This document shows positions 9,506 through 17,943 of a stretch of 64,000 nt of DNA, one piece after another. Position 1 is the first letter of the stretch, and every line of letters begins with the position of its first letter. The position numbers were made by a program, and so were the translations under genes. Where the stretch lies: NCBI RefSeq assembly GCF_000612545.2, contig NZ_CP097800.1, positions 5,034,501 to 5,098,500 on the forward strand. Direction: 5' to 3'. Below the pieces are notes generated by a model. The model made no database searches and had not been told where the DNA came from. It saw nothing but the letters and a program-made list of their open reading frames with translations. This stretch comes from Streptomyces sp. PCS3-D2 (GTDB lineage: Bacteria > Actinomycetota > Actinomycetes > Streptomycetales > Streptomycetaceae).

Positions 9506-9581
9506 TGATCATGCGGGTGGGGGCGGCTGGGCCGTCGGGGTACGCTAGATAGCTGCCCCCTGCCCGCTTCACGAAAGTCGC

Positions 9582-11507
9582 GTGATGACCGAGTCGGTCT
9601 TCCCTCAGCTTGAGGCCCTGCTTCCGCACGTGCAGAAGCCCATCCAGTACGTCGGCGGTGAACTCAACTCCACGGTCAAGGAGTGGGAGAGCTGCGACGT
9701 CCGCTGGGCCCTCATGTACCCGGACGCATACGAAGTCGGGCTGCCCAACCAGGGCGTCATGATCCTGTACGAAGTGCTCAACGAGCGCGAGGGCGTCCTC
9801 GCCGAGCGCACCTACAGCGTCTGGCCGGACCTCGAAGAGCTGATGCGCGAGCACAAGGTGCCGCAGTTCACCGTGGACAGCCACCGCCCGGTCTCCGCCT
9901 TCGACGTGTTCGGCCTGTCCTTCTCCACCGAGCTGGGCTACACCAACATGCTGACGGCCCTGGACCTCGCGGGCATCCCGCTCGAGTCCAGGAACCGCAC
10001 GGTGGACCACCCGATCGTCCTCGCGGGCGGCCACGCGGCCTTCAACCCGGAGCCGATCGCGGAGTTCATCGACTGCGCGGTCATCGGCGACGGCGAGCAG
10101 GCCGTCCTCGACATGACCGAGATCATCCGCACCTGGAAGGCCGAGGGCCGGCCCGGCGGCCGCGAAGAGGTCCTCCTCCGCCTCGCCAAGACCGGCAACG
10201 TCTACGTCCCCGGCTTCTACGACGTCGAGTACCTGCCGGACGGCCGCATCGGCCGCGTCGTGCCCAACCGGTCCGGCGTGCCGTGGCGGGTGTCGAAGCA
10301 CACCGTCATGGACCTCGACGAGTGGCCGTACCCCAAGCAGCCCCTCGTCCCGCTCGCGGAGACCGTCCACGAGCGCATGTCCGTCGAGATCTTCCGCGGC
10401 TGCACCCGCGGCTGCCGTTTCTGCCAGGCCGGCATGATCACGCGCCCCGTGCGGGAGCGAAGCATCACCGGCATCGGCGAGATGGTCGAGAAGGGTCTCA
10501 AGGCGACCGGCTTCGAGGAGGTCGGCCTGCTCTCGCTGTCCTCCGCGGACCACACCGAGATCGCCGACATCGCCAAGGGACTGGCCGACCGGTACTCGGA
10601 CGACAAGGTGGGCCTGTCCCTGCCGTCCACCCGCGTGGACGCCTTCAACGTGGACCTGGCCAACGAGCTGACCCGCAACGGTCGCCGCTCCGGCCTGACC
10701 TTCGCCCCCGAGGGCGGCTCCGAGCGCATGCGCAAGGTCATCAACAAGATGGTCTCGGAGGAGGACCTGATCCGGACCGTCGCCACCGCCTACGGCAACG
10801 GCTGGCGCCAGGTGAAGCTGTACTTCATGTGCGGCCTGCCCACCGAGACCGACGAGGACGTGCTCCAGATCGGCGACATGGCGGTCAACGTCATCGCCAA
10901 GGGCCGCGAGGTCTCCGGCCAGAACGACATCCGCTGCACCGTGTCGATCGGCGGGTTCGTCCCCAAGCCGCACACCCCGTTCCAGTGGGCGCCGCAGCTG
11001 TCGGCGGAGGAGACGGACGCCCGCCTCGGCAAGCTCCGCGACAAGATCCGGGGCGACAAGAAGTACGGCCGCTCCATCGGCTTCCGCTACCACGACGGCA
11101 AGCCGGGCATCGTCGAGGGCCTGCTCTCGCGCGGCGACCGCCGCATCGGCGACGTGATCCGCGCCGTCTACGAGGACGGCGGCCGCTTCGACGGCTGGCG
11201 CGAGCACTTCAGCTACGACCGCTGGATGCGGGCCGCGGACAAGACGCTGCCCGCCTACGGCGTGGACGTGGCCTGGTACACCACGCGCGAGCGCACCTAC
11301 GAGGAGGTCCTGCCCTGGGACCACCTGGACTCCGGTCTCGACAAGGACTGGCTCTGGGAGGACTGGCAGGACGCCCTCGACGAGACCGAGGTCGACGACT
11401 GCCGCTGGACCCCGTGCTTCGACTGCGGTGTCTGCCCGCAGATGCAGACCGAGATCCAGATCGGCCCCACCGGCAAGAAGCTGCTGCCGCTGTCGGTCGT
11501 GAAGTAG
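9582..11507 (+). CDS. B12-binding-type radical SAM protein, TIGR03960 family
   Basis: A 641-residue protein. The N-terminal ~220 residues resemble a cobalamin-binding-like domain. The radical SAM core follows, with the [4Fe-4S] motif CTRGCRFC at Cys274, Cys278 and Cys281. A second Cys cluster near the C-terminus (CRWTPCFDCGVCPQM) may bind another metal cluster. The family is paired with the DUF2344 protein encoded next, a pairing seen widely in actinobacteria; the reaction is unknown to me. GTG 9582 and ATG 9585 are adjacent alternative starts. TACGCT at 9542-9547 is a plausible -10. Confidence 0.9.
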   Translation: MMTESVFPQLEALLPHVQKPIQYVGGELNSTVKEWESCDVRWALMYPDAYEVGLPNQGVMILYEVLNEREGVLAERTYSVWPDLEELMREHKVPQFTVDSHRPVSAFDVFGLSFSTELGYTNMLTALDLAGIPLESRNRTVDHPIVLAGGHAAFNPEPIAEFIDCAVIGDGEQAVLDMTEIIRTWKAEGRPGGREEVLLRLAKTGNVYVPGFYDVEYLPDGRIGRVVPNRSGVPWRVSKHTVMDLDEWPYPKQPLVPLAETVHERMSVEIFRGCTRGCRFCQAGMITRPVRERSITGIGEMVEKGLKATGFEEVGLLSLSSADHTEIADIAKGLADRYSDDKVGLSLPSTRVDAFNVDLANELTRNGRRSGLTFAPEGGSERMRKVINKMVSEEDLIRTVATAYGNGWRQVKLYFMCGLPTETDEDVLQIGDMAVNVIAKGREVSGQNDIRCTVSIGGFVPKPHTPFQWAPQLSAEETDARLGKLRDKIRGDKKYGRSIGFRYHDGKPGIVEGLLSRGDRRIGDVIRAVYEDGGRFDGWREHFSYDRWMRAADKTLPAYGVDVAWYTTRERTYEEVLPWDHLDSGLDKDWLWEDWQDALDETEVDDCRWTPCFDCGVCPQMQTEIQIGPTGKKLLPLSVVK

Positions 11508-11542
11508 CCGGCCCCGCCGGCCACGTGCACTCCGGGTCACGA

Positions 11543-11573
11543 GAGGCCCCCTCCCGCAACGGGTGGGGGCCTC
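11543..11573 (+). terminator. Terminator hairpin after radical SAM gene
   Basis: Arms 11543-11555 and 11561-11573 pair over 13 bp with one mismatch and a 5-nt loop (GCAAC), 36 nt after the stop. The rest of the 320-nt gap to the next gene holds the pyrimidine-rich repeat at 11578-11645 and a probable promoter region, with no gene I can support. Confidence 0.7.
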
Positions 11574-11577
11574 CGGC

Positions 11578-11645
11578 GTTTCCCCGGGCGTCTCCTCCGG
11601 CGTCTCCTCCGCGTCCTCCTCCGCCGTCTCCTCCTCCGCATCGAA
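11578..11645 (+). repeat. Imperfect pyrimidine-rich direct repeats
   Basis: Short units related to gcgtctcctccg recur about five times with insertions of tcc, giving a C/T-rich top strand. It lies between the hairpin after the radical SAM gene and the DUF2344 gene. It may be replication-slippage sequence; no function is evident. Confidence 0.5.
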
Positions 11646-11826
11646 GCGGACGGGCGGCCCCCGTCGGCGTCGGGTACGGCACGGAGCGGACCCGGGCCAC
11701 CGTGCACCGCGCGGTCCCCGGTGCTCCTCCCGTGGAACCGGCGAGGTCACGGGCGCGTACTCTGGGTAGTACGACAGCCGCCGACGCGGCACCCGCTGAC
11801 GAGATCTCCCTGCCCCGAGGACAGGG

Positions 11827-12720
11827 GTGAGCCGGAGCGGGTCGACAGACCTCAGGGCGAAGCGCGAGCCGCGGAGCCCCGCACAAGGAGAAGAACCCCT
11901 GGGCAAGCGACAGCCCGAAGGCCCGCCTCCCGCACCGGTGGTGCAGCGCATCCGACTGCGCTACACCAAGCGCGGCCGCCTCCGGTTCACCAGCCACCGA
12001 GACTTCCAGCGCGCCTTCGAGCGGGCCCTGCGCCGCGCCGAGGTGCCGATGGCGTACTCGGCGGGTTTCACCCCGCACCCGCGCGTCTCGTACGCGAACG
12101 CCGCCCCGACCGGGACCGGCAGCGAGGCCGAGTACCTGGAGATCGGCCTCGCCGCGCCGCGCGATCCCGAGAGGCTCCGCGAGCTGCTCGACGAGTCGAT
12201 GCCGGCGGGCCTCGACATCATCGAAGCCGTCGAGGCCCGCACCTCGGGCCTGGCCGACCGGCTGACCGCCTCCGTGTGGGAGCTGCGCCTGGACGGCGTG
12301 GAGCCCGCCGAGGCCGAGCGGGCCGTGACGGCCTTCCTGGCCGCCGAGGCCGTCGAGGTGCAGCGCAAGACCAAGAACGGCGTGCGCACCTTCGACACCC
12401 GCGGGGCGGTCGTCAGCCTCGAAGCGTTTCCCGCGCCGGCTGATAGGCCGCTGGACAATGCCTGTGCGATACTGCGGCTGGTTGTTCGGCATCTGACACC
12501 TGCCGTGCGACCCGACGACGTCCTGTCCGGTCTCCGAGCTGTGGCCGACCTGGCGCCGCCGGTCCCCTCTGCGGTGACCAGGCTGGCGCAGGGGCTCTTC
12601 GACGAGGAGTCCGGCACGGTGACCGACCCGCTCGCGCCCGACCGCGAGGCAGACACGGCCGCCCCACCCACGGTCGCCGTGACCGCCGACGCGAAGGCGC
12701 CGGAAGGTCCCGCCGCGTAA
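11827..12720 (+). CDS. TIGR03936 / DUF2344 radical SAM-associated protein
   Basis: A conserved domain of about 230 residues begins at VQRIRLRYTKRGRLRFTSH and includes GFTPHPRVSYANA, the signature of the DUF2344 partner of TIGR03960 radical SAM enzymes. In some genomes the two are fused. Two starts are possible. GTG 11827 gives 297 residues, with a low-quality N-terminus and weak GAGGAC upstream. CTG 11899 gives 273 residues and has a perfect AAGGAG 8 nt upstream, starting at the protein-like GKRQPEG. I give the longest frame but suspect CTG. The Ala/Pro-rich C-terminal tail (about 60 residues) looks disordered. Confidence 0.85.
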   Translation: MSRSGSTDLRAKREPRSPAQGEEPLGKRQPEGPPPAPVVQRIRLRYTKRGRLRFTSHRDFQRAFERALRRAEVPMAYSAGFTPHPRVSYANAAPTGTGSEAEYLEIGLAAPRDPERLRELLDESMPAGLDIIEAVEARTSGLADRLTASVWELRLDGVEPAEAERAVTAFLAAEAVEVQRKTKNGVRTFDTRGAVVSLEAFPAPADRPLDNACAILRLVVRHLTPAVRPDDVLSGLRAVADLAPPVPSAVTRLAQGLFDEESGTVTDPLAPDREADTAAPPTVAVTADAKAPEGPAA

Positions 12721-12800
12721 GGACCGTCGTCGTCGCGCAGCCCTGGTACTCGGGAGCCACCTGGGTCGGGCCGCGTACAGACCTGAAGACTTCCGCCAGG

Positions 12801-12898
12801 CCGTACGGACAACACGTACGGAACCGGCGGCCATGGACTACAGCTCCCGTGTGGCGAACGCGCCCCGGAGGCCGGCTCCGCGCCATCGTGCGGAGCCG
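12801..12898 (+). promoter_or_regulatory. Structured 5' untranslated region of the RNase E gene
   Basis: Two perfect hairpins lie in the 235-nt gap before rne: 12801-12807 with 12815-12821 (7 bp), and 12873-12881 with 12890-12898 (9 bp, 8-nt loop). RNase E genes elsewhere are autoregulated through their 5' UTR; whether these stems do so here is inference. Confidence 0.4.
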
Positions 12899-12954
12899 CG
12901 CCGGACCGGAAGTCAGCCGCGGCGCCCGGGAGCGTGACGGGAGAACCGCCCGCA

Positions 12955-15900
12955 ATGCTCAGTAACGAAAACGACACCACCACCCCCGCCGGCGCCGACA
13001 GCGGCAGCCCCAGTGACAACCTGCCCCCGCGCAGGCGTCGCCGCGCCGCTTCCCGGCCGGCCGGTCCGCCCGGCGGCGCCCCCGCCGCCGAGGTGACGCC
13101 GGCGGCGGAGCCCGCCCCCGCCGAGGAGGCCGCTCCGGCCGCCGCCCCCGCCCGCCCCCGCCGCCGTGCGACCCGCGCGGTGGCCGCTCCGAAGACCCAG
13201 GCCGCGGAGGCCGTCGTCGTCGAATCCGCTGCCGAGGCTGCTGCTGTGGTGGAGGAGGAGGCTGCTCCGGCTGCGGCTCCGCGTGCCCGCCGTCGTGCGA
13301 CGCGTGCCGCGGCCGCGCCGGTCGCCGAGGCTGCGGAGGTTGCCGTGGTGGAGGCTCCGGCTGCTGCCGAGGCCGCTGCTGTGGAGGAGGCTGCTCCGGC
13401 TCCGGCTCCGCGTGCCCGCCGCCGTGCGACGCGTGCCGCGGCCGCGCCGGTCGCCGAGGCTGCGGAGGTTGCCGTGGTGGAGGCTCCGGCTGCTGCCGAG
13501 GCCGCTGCTGTGGAGGAGGCTGCTCCGGCTCCGGCTCCGCGTGCCCGCCGCCGTGCCACCCGCGCCGTCGCCGCCCCGGCCGCCGAGGCCCCGGCCGCGG
13601 AGACCCCCGCCGAGCCCGCTCCCGCCGCCGAGGAGGCCCCCAAGGCCGCCCGCGCCGTGACCGTCGCCGACGCCGTGGACGCCCCCAAGCGCGGCCGCCG
13701 CCGTGCCACCCGCTCCACCACGACCACGACCACGACCGCGGCCGCCGCCCCGCAGCAGCCCGCCGCCGAGCCCGAGGCCGCCGAAGCGCCCGCCGCTCCG
13801 GCCCGTGCCCGCCGTGCGGCGCGTCCCGCCGTGGCCGTCTTCCAGGCACCGGTCTTCACCGAGCCGATGTTCCAGACCCCCGAGACCGCGGCGATGGCCG
13901 CCGCTGCCGCCGCGGCCGCGATCGAGGCCGAGGAGGCCGAGGAGGAGGAAGAGGTCGAGCCCGTCGCTCCCGCCGAGCCCGCGCAGCCGGCCGGCCGCCG
14001 CCGTCGCCGTGGCCGCGGCGCCGCCGAGACCGCGCCGGTCTCCCTTCCCGAGGTGCTCGCGGAGGAGGAGCCGGAGGCCGAGGCCCCCGGGCTCGAAGAG
14101 GAGTCGGCCGAGTCCGCCGAAGCAGCGGAGTTCGACGAGGGCGACGAGTCGGGCGAGCGTCCCTCGCGCCGCCGTCGCCGCGGCGGCCGTCGTCGCCGTC
14201 GCGGTGAGGCAGCCGACCTCGACGAGTCCGCCGACGAAGAGGCCGAGGCGGAGTCTGCCGAGCAGGACGCCGAGGAGGAAGAGGAGGACACCGAGGAGGC
14301 CCTCGGCTCCACCTCCAGCCGCCGCCGTCGCCGTCGCCGCCGCCGCAGCGGTGAGCCCGCCGACGCCGCCGAGTCCGCCGGCGACGAGGACGGTGTGCGC
14401 ACCGTCGTCAAGGTCCGAGAGCCGCGCCCGGCGCGCGAGAAGGCCGAGCCGTCCGACGAGGTCCAGTCCATCAAGGGCTCGACCCGCCTGGAGGCGAAGA
14501 AGCAGCGCCGCCGCGAGGGCCGCGAGCAGGGCCGCCGCCGCGTCCCGATCATCACCGAGGCCGAGTTCCTGGCCCGCCGCGAGGCCGTCGAGCGCGTGAT
14601 GGTCGTCCGCCAGAGCGGCGAGCGCACCCAGATCGGGGTCCTTGAGGACAACGTGCTCGTCGAGCACTACGTCAACAAGGAAGAGGCCACCTCGTACGTC
14701 GGCAACGTCTACCTGGGCAAGGTCCAGAACGTGCTGCCGTCGATGGAGGCCGCCTTCATCGACATCGGCAAGGGCCGCAACGCGGTCCTGTACGCCGGCG
14801 AGGTCAACTTCGAGGCGCTCGGCATGGCCAACGGGCCGCGCCGGATCGAGTCCGCCCTCAAGTCCGGCCAGTCGGTCCTCGTGCAGGTGACCAAGGACCC
14901 GATCGGCCACAAGGGCGCCCGTCTGACCAGCCAGGTCTCGCTGCCCGGCCGCTACCTGGTCTACGTGCCCGAGGGCTCGATGACCGGCATCAGCCGCAAG
15001 CTGCCCGACACCGAGCGCGCGCGTCTGAAGACCATCCTCAAGAAGATCGTCCCCGAGGACGCGGGCGTCATCGTCCGCACCGCCGCCGAGGGCGCGAGCG
15101 AGGACGAGCTGCGCCGCGACGTCGAGCGCCTGCAGGCCCAGTGGGCGGACATCCAGAAGAAGTCGAAGCAGATCACGACCTCTTCCCCGTCCCTCCTGTA
15201 CGGCGAGCCGGACATGACCGTCCGCGTGGTGCGCGACATCTTCAACGAGGACTTCTCGAAGGTCATCGTCAGCGGCGACGGCGCCTGGGAGACCATCCAC
15301 GGCTACGTCTCGCACGTGGCCCCGGACCTGGCCGACCGGCTCCAGCGCTGGACCTCCGAGGTCGACGTCTTCGCGACGTACCGGATCGACGAGCAGCTCG
15401 CCAAGGCGCTCGACCGCAAGGTGTGGCTGCCCTCCGGCGGCTCCCTCGTGATCGACAAGACCGAGGCGATGATCGTCATCGACGTCAACACCGGCAAGTT
15501 CACCGGTCAGGGCGGCAACCTTGAGGAGACCGTCACCAGGAACAACCTGGAGGCGGCCGAGGAGATCGTGCGCCAGCTGCGGCTGCGCGACCTCGGCGGC
15601 ATCGTCGTGATCGACTTCATCGACATGGTCCTGGAGTCCAACCGCGACCTGGTCCTGCGCCGCATGCTGGAGTGCCTGGGCCGCGACCGCACCAAGCACC
15701 AGGTCGCCGAGGTCACCTCGCTGGGTCTGGTCCAGATGACCCGCAAGCGGGTCGGCCAGGGCCTGCTGGAGTCCTTCTCCGAGACCTGTGTCCACTGCAA
15801 CGGCCGCGGTGTCATCGTCCACATGGAGACGGCGGCCGCGATCGGCGGCGGTGGCAACGGCAAGCGCTCGAAGCGCCGTGGCGGCCGCGCCGAGTTCGAC

Positions 15901-16917
15901 CAGCACGACCACGAGGTCGAGACCGTCGAGACGGCCGGGCCCGACGCCTTCGAATCCGAGTCCGAGGCCGAGGTGGCTGCCGAGGCCGCCGCGCCCAAGG
16001 CGCTGCCCGAGCCGGAGTTCGTCGCGGGCGAGGAGCTCTACAGCTCCCCGGCCGAGGCCGAGGCCGCGGCCGGCGTGAGTGGACGCCGCAACCGGCGCCG
16101 TGCCACCCGCAAGGCCACCGCTCCCGCGGGTGCCCCGCGAGGTGAGGCCGCCGCGGTGCAGGCCCCGGCCCCCGTGGCCGAGGACGTCGCCGAGCCGGTG
16201 ACCGAGCCGGTGACCGAGCCGGCCGACACGGTCCTGGTGCCGGCCCCCGAGGTCGTCGCCGAGGCCGCTGCGGTCGAGGAGCCGGTCGAGGCCGCCCCGG
16301 CCGCTCCGGTCGAGGAGGCCGCGCCGAAGGGTCGTACCCGTCGCCGGGCGACCCGCAAGGCCACCGCGCCCGTGCCGGTCGCCGCGGAGCCCGCCGCGGA
16401 GCCGGAGGCCGAGCCGGCCCCGGAGCCCGCCGCGGAGCCGGAGGCCGAGCCGGCCCCGGAGCCCGTCGTGGCCGCCGAGCCCGAGCCCGAGCCCGCGCCC
16501 GTCGTCGAGCCCGAGTCGGCCGCCGCGGTTGAGGAGGCCCCGGTGGCGGAGGCCGCACCGGCCCGTCCGAGGCGTCGCGCCACCCGCAAGGCCACCGCTC
16601 CCGCCGGTTCCCCGGCCGGTGCGGCGGAGGCCGCCGTGGTGGTCGTCGAGGCCCCGGTCACCGAGCCGGCGGCGCCGACCGGGGAAGCCGGGTCCACCGA
16701 GGAGCCCGCACCGGCCAAGAAGGCCACCCGCAAGGCTCCGGCCAAGAAGGCGACCGCGGCGAAGAAGGCCCCGGCCAAGAAGGCGGCGACCGCCAAGAAG
16801 ACCGCGGCCAAGAAGACGGCCACGACCAAGAAGACCGCGACGAAGCGGGCGACGAAGAAGACCGCGGCGGCGGAGCAGCAGGCTGCCCCGTCCGTCTCGG
16901 CTCCCGCCGAAGCCTGA
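12955..16917 (+). CDS. rne: Ribonuclease E/G family endoribonuclease with long Ala/Pro/Glu-rich arms
   Basis: A 1320-residue protein for mRNA decay and rRNA/tRNA processing. The catalytic core is central: S1 domain about residues 555-650, DNase I-like region with metal-binding aspartates near D843 (VIDVNTGKFTGQGG) and D887 (VIDFIDM), and the Zn-link CVHC at 945-948. Both flanks are low complexity. Residues 1-540 are Ala/Pro/Glu and Arg-rich and contain two 43-residue tandem repeats. Residues ~1040-1320 are similar and end in a Lys-Ala tail resembling histone H1. ATG 12955 (MLSNEND) was chosen over GTG 12934, which has no spacing for a ribosome site. Confidence 0.95.
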   Translation: MLSNENDTTTPAGADSGSPSDNLPPRRRRRAASRPAGPPGGAPAAEVTPAAEPAPAEEAAPAAAPARPRRRATRAVAAPKTQAAEAVVVESAAEAAAVVEEEAAPAAAPRARRRATRAAAAPVAEAAEVAVVEAPAAAEAAAVEEAAPAPAPRARRRATRAAAAPVAEAAEVAVVEAPAAAEAAAVEEAAPAPAPRARRRATRAVAAPAAEAPAAETPAEPAPAAEEAPKAARAVTVADAVDAPKRGRRRATRSTTTTTTTAAAAPQQPAAEPEAAEAPAAPARARRAARPAVAVFQAPVFTEPMFQTPETAAMAAAAAAAAIEAEEAEEEEEVEPVAPAEPAQPAGRRRRRGRGAAETAPVSLPEVLAEEEPEAEAPGLEEESAESAEAAEFDEGDESGERPSRRRRRGGRRRRRGEAADLDESADEEAEAESAEQDAEEEEEDTEEALGSTSSRRRRRRRRRSGEPADAAESAGDEDGVRTVVKVREPRPAREKAEPSDEVQSIKGSTRLEAKKQRRREGREQGRRRVPIITEAEFLARREAVERVMVVRQSGERTQIGVLEDNVLVEHYVNKEEATSYVGNVYLGKVQNVLPSMEAAFIDIGKGRNAVLYAGEVNFEALGMANGPRRIESALKSGQSVLVQVTKDPIGHKGARLTSQVSLPGRYLVYVPEGSMTGISRKLPDTERARLKTILKKIVPEDAGVIVRTAAEGASEDELRRDVERLQAQWADIQKKSKQITTSSPSLLYGEPDMTVRVVRDIFNEDFSKVIVSGDGAWETIHGYVSHVAPDLADRLQRWTSEVDVFATYRIDEQLAKALDRKVWLPSGGSLVIDKTEAMIVIDVNTGKFTGQGGNLEETVTRNNLEAAEEIVRQLRLRDLGGIVVIDFIDMVLESNRDLVLRRMLECLGRDRTKHQVAEVTSLGLVQMTRKRVGQGLLESFSETCVHCNGRGVIVHMETAAAIGGGGNGKRSKRRGGRAEFDQHDHEVETVETAGPDAFESESEAEVAAEAAAPKALPEPEFVAGEELYSSPAEAEAAAGVSGRRNRRRATRKATAPAGAPRGEAAAVQAPAPVAEDVAEPVTEPVTEPADTVLVPAPEVVAEAAAVEEPVEAAPAAPVEEAAPKGRTRRRATRKATAPVPVAAEPAAEPEAEPAPEPAAEPEAEPAPEPVVAAEPEPEPAPVVEPESAAAVEEAPVAEAAPARPRRRATRKATAPAGSPAGAAEAAVVVVEAPVTEPAAPTGEAGSTEEPAPAKKATRKAPAKKATAAKKAPAKKAATAKKTAAKKTATTKKTATKRATKKTAAAEQQAAPSVSAPAEA
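13261..13560 (+). repeat. 129-bp tandem repeat within rne
   Basis: Two near-identical 129-bp units (13261-13389 and 13390-13518) are followed by a partial third copy that diverges after about 13560. Each unit encodes 43 residues, beginning AAPA(P/A)APRARRRATRA. Codon use shifts to GCT and GTT here, unlike the GCC-rich flanks, which suggests recent duplication. Confidence 0.9.
16387..16458 (+). repeat. Exact 36-bp tandem duplication within rne
   Basis: Units 16387-16422 and 16423-16458 are identical and encode EPAAEPEAEPAP twice, in the C-terminal disordered arm of the RNase E protein. Confidence 0.88.
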
Positions 16918-16927
16918 TCGGTCACGT

Positions 16928-16963
16928 GGCCGTGGGCCCCGCCGTTCGGCGGGGCCCACGGCC
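16928..16963 (+). terminator. 16-bp perfect terminator hairpin after rne
   Basis: Arms 16928-16943 and 16948-16963 are exactly complementary with a GTTC loop, 10 nt after the rne stop. It insulates rne from the rplU promoter that starts 15 nt later. Confidence 0.88.
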
Positions 16964-16977
16964 GTGCGGGGCCCGGT

Positions 16978-17006
16978 TTGACCCTCCGGAACCGGCCCCG
17001 TAACCT
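16978..17006 (+). promoter_or_regulatory. rplU-rpmA promoter
   Basis: TTGACC (16978-16983), a 17-nt spacer and TAACCT (17001-17006) form a very good vegetative (HrdB-type) promoter. It predicts a leader of about 165 nt before rplU. Confidence 0.8.
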
Positions 17007-17050
17007 AGACCGTCGGCGTGTCCTGTACGCGCCGCGCTCCTGAGCACCTT

Positions 17051-17088
17051 CCTCCCGCGTCCCGCGCGCAAGCGCGCGTACGGGAGAG
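17051..17088 (+). promoter_or_regulatory. rplU leader hairpin (candidate ribosomal protein leader)
   Basis: A perfect 7-bp stem (17063-17069 with 17072-17078, only AA between arms) sits inside an outer stem of CTCCCG (17052-17057) with CGGGAG (17081-17086). It lies in the long 5' leader of the L21-L27 operon, where autoregulatory structures are common. Binding by L21 is inference. Confidence 0.45.
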
Positions 17089-17178
17089 GCCGCTCGTCCA
17101 TTCCGGATCAGCGTGGGCCCCGGCCCGCCTGAGCGGCTGGCTTCAGGAGCATCCGTCCCGAGTGAGAGAGAGATCCGC

Positions 17179-17499
17179 GTGTACGCCATCGTGCGCAGCG
17201 GTGGTCGCCAGCACAAGGTTGCTGTCGGCGACATCGTTGAGGTTGACAAGATTTCCACTGCCAAGGTTGGCGACACGGTCGAGCTCTCGACCCTGCTCGT
17301 TGTCGACGGCGACGCCGTGACCAGCGACCCGTGGGTCCTGGCCGGTATCAAGGTCACGGCCGAGGTCGTGGACCACCACAAGGGCGCCAAGATCGACATC
17401 CTGCGCTACAAGAACAAGACCGGCTACCGCCGTCGCCAGGGTCACCGCCAGCAGTACACGGCGATCAAGGTCACCGGTATCCCCGCGGCTGCGAAGTAA
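17179..17499 (+). CDS. rplU: 50S ribosomal protein L21
   Basis: A 106-residue protein, the normal length for L21, binding 23S rRNA in the large subunit. The start [14 protein letters not shown] is diagnostic, and the C-terminal [14 protein letters not shown] is the conserved rRNA-binding region. GTG 17179 is chosen because the family begins exactly here; GAGAGAGAG upstream is the ribosome site. rpmA starts 13 nt after the stop. Confidence 0.98.
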   Translation: MYAIVRSGGRQHKVAVGDIVEVDKISTAKVGDTVELSTLLVVDGDAVTSDPWVLAGIKVTAEVVDHHKGAKIDILRYKNKTGYRRRQGHRQQYTAIKVTGIPAAAK

Positions 17500-17512
17500 G
17501 AGGGACTGAGAC

Positions 17513-17767
17513 ATGGCACACAAGAAGGGCGCATCGTCCACCCGGAACGGGCGCGACTCCAATGCCCAGCGGCTCGGCGTGAAGCGCTTCGGCGGTCAGG
17601 TCGTCTCCGCCGGCGAGATCCTCGTCCGCCAGCGCGGCACCCACTTCCACCCGGGCTCGGGTGTCGGTCGTGGTGGCGACGACACGCTGTTCGCGCTGCA
17701 GGCCGGTGCCGTGCAGTTCGGCACGCACCGTGGCCGCAAGGTCGTCAACATCGTTCCGGCCGCCTGA
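17513..17767 (+). CDS. rpmA: 50S ribosomal protein L27
   Basis: An 84-residue L27, located near the peptidyl transferase centre. The N-terminus [16 protein letters not shown] is the canonical unprocessed form without the extra leader peptide found in Firmicutes. The ribosome site is AGAGGGA. It is co-transcribed with rplU and followed by a large terminator. Confidence 0.98.
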   Translation: MAHKKGASSTRNGRDSNAQRLGVKRFGGQVVSAGEILVRQRGTHFHPGSGVGRGGDDTLFALQAGAVQFGTHRGRKVVNIVPAA

Positions 17768-17801
17768 TCCGGCTCCGGCCGATCGAGCGTTCGTAACTTC
17801 C

Positions 17802-17856
17802 CGAGGGCGGATCTCAGCTCTTCCCGGCGCAGGCCGGGAAGAGAGGTCCGCCCTCG
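17802..17856 (+). terminator. Long terminator hairpin after rpmA
   Basis: The inner stem 17818-17828 with 17833-17843 (11 bp, loop GCAG) is extended by an outer 13-bp stem, 17802-17814 with 17844-17856, that includes one G-U pair. It starts 35 nt past the rpmA stop. Confidence 0.85.
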
Positions 17857-17943
17857 GCGCGTTGTCGCATAGACACGTTTAATGGGCAGCAAGGCCTGCC
17901 ACCGGACTTTCCGGACGATTCCGCTGTATCTGGAGGAACAACC

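Noticed and set aside
13261-13560. CRISPR-like repeat array
   Set aside because: The repeats are direct tandem coding units without spacers; they belong to the rne low-complexity arm.
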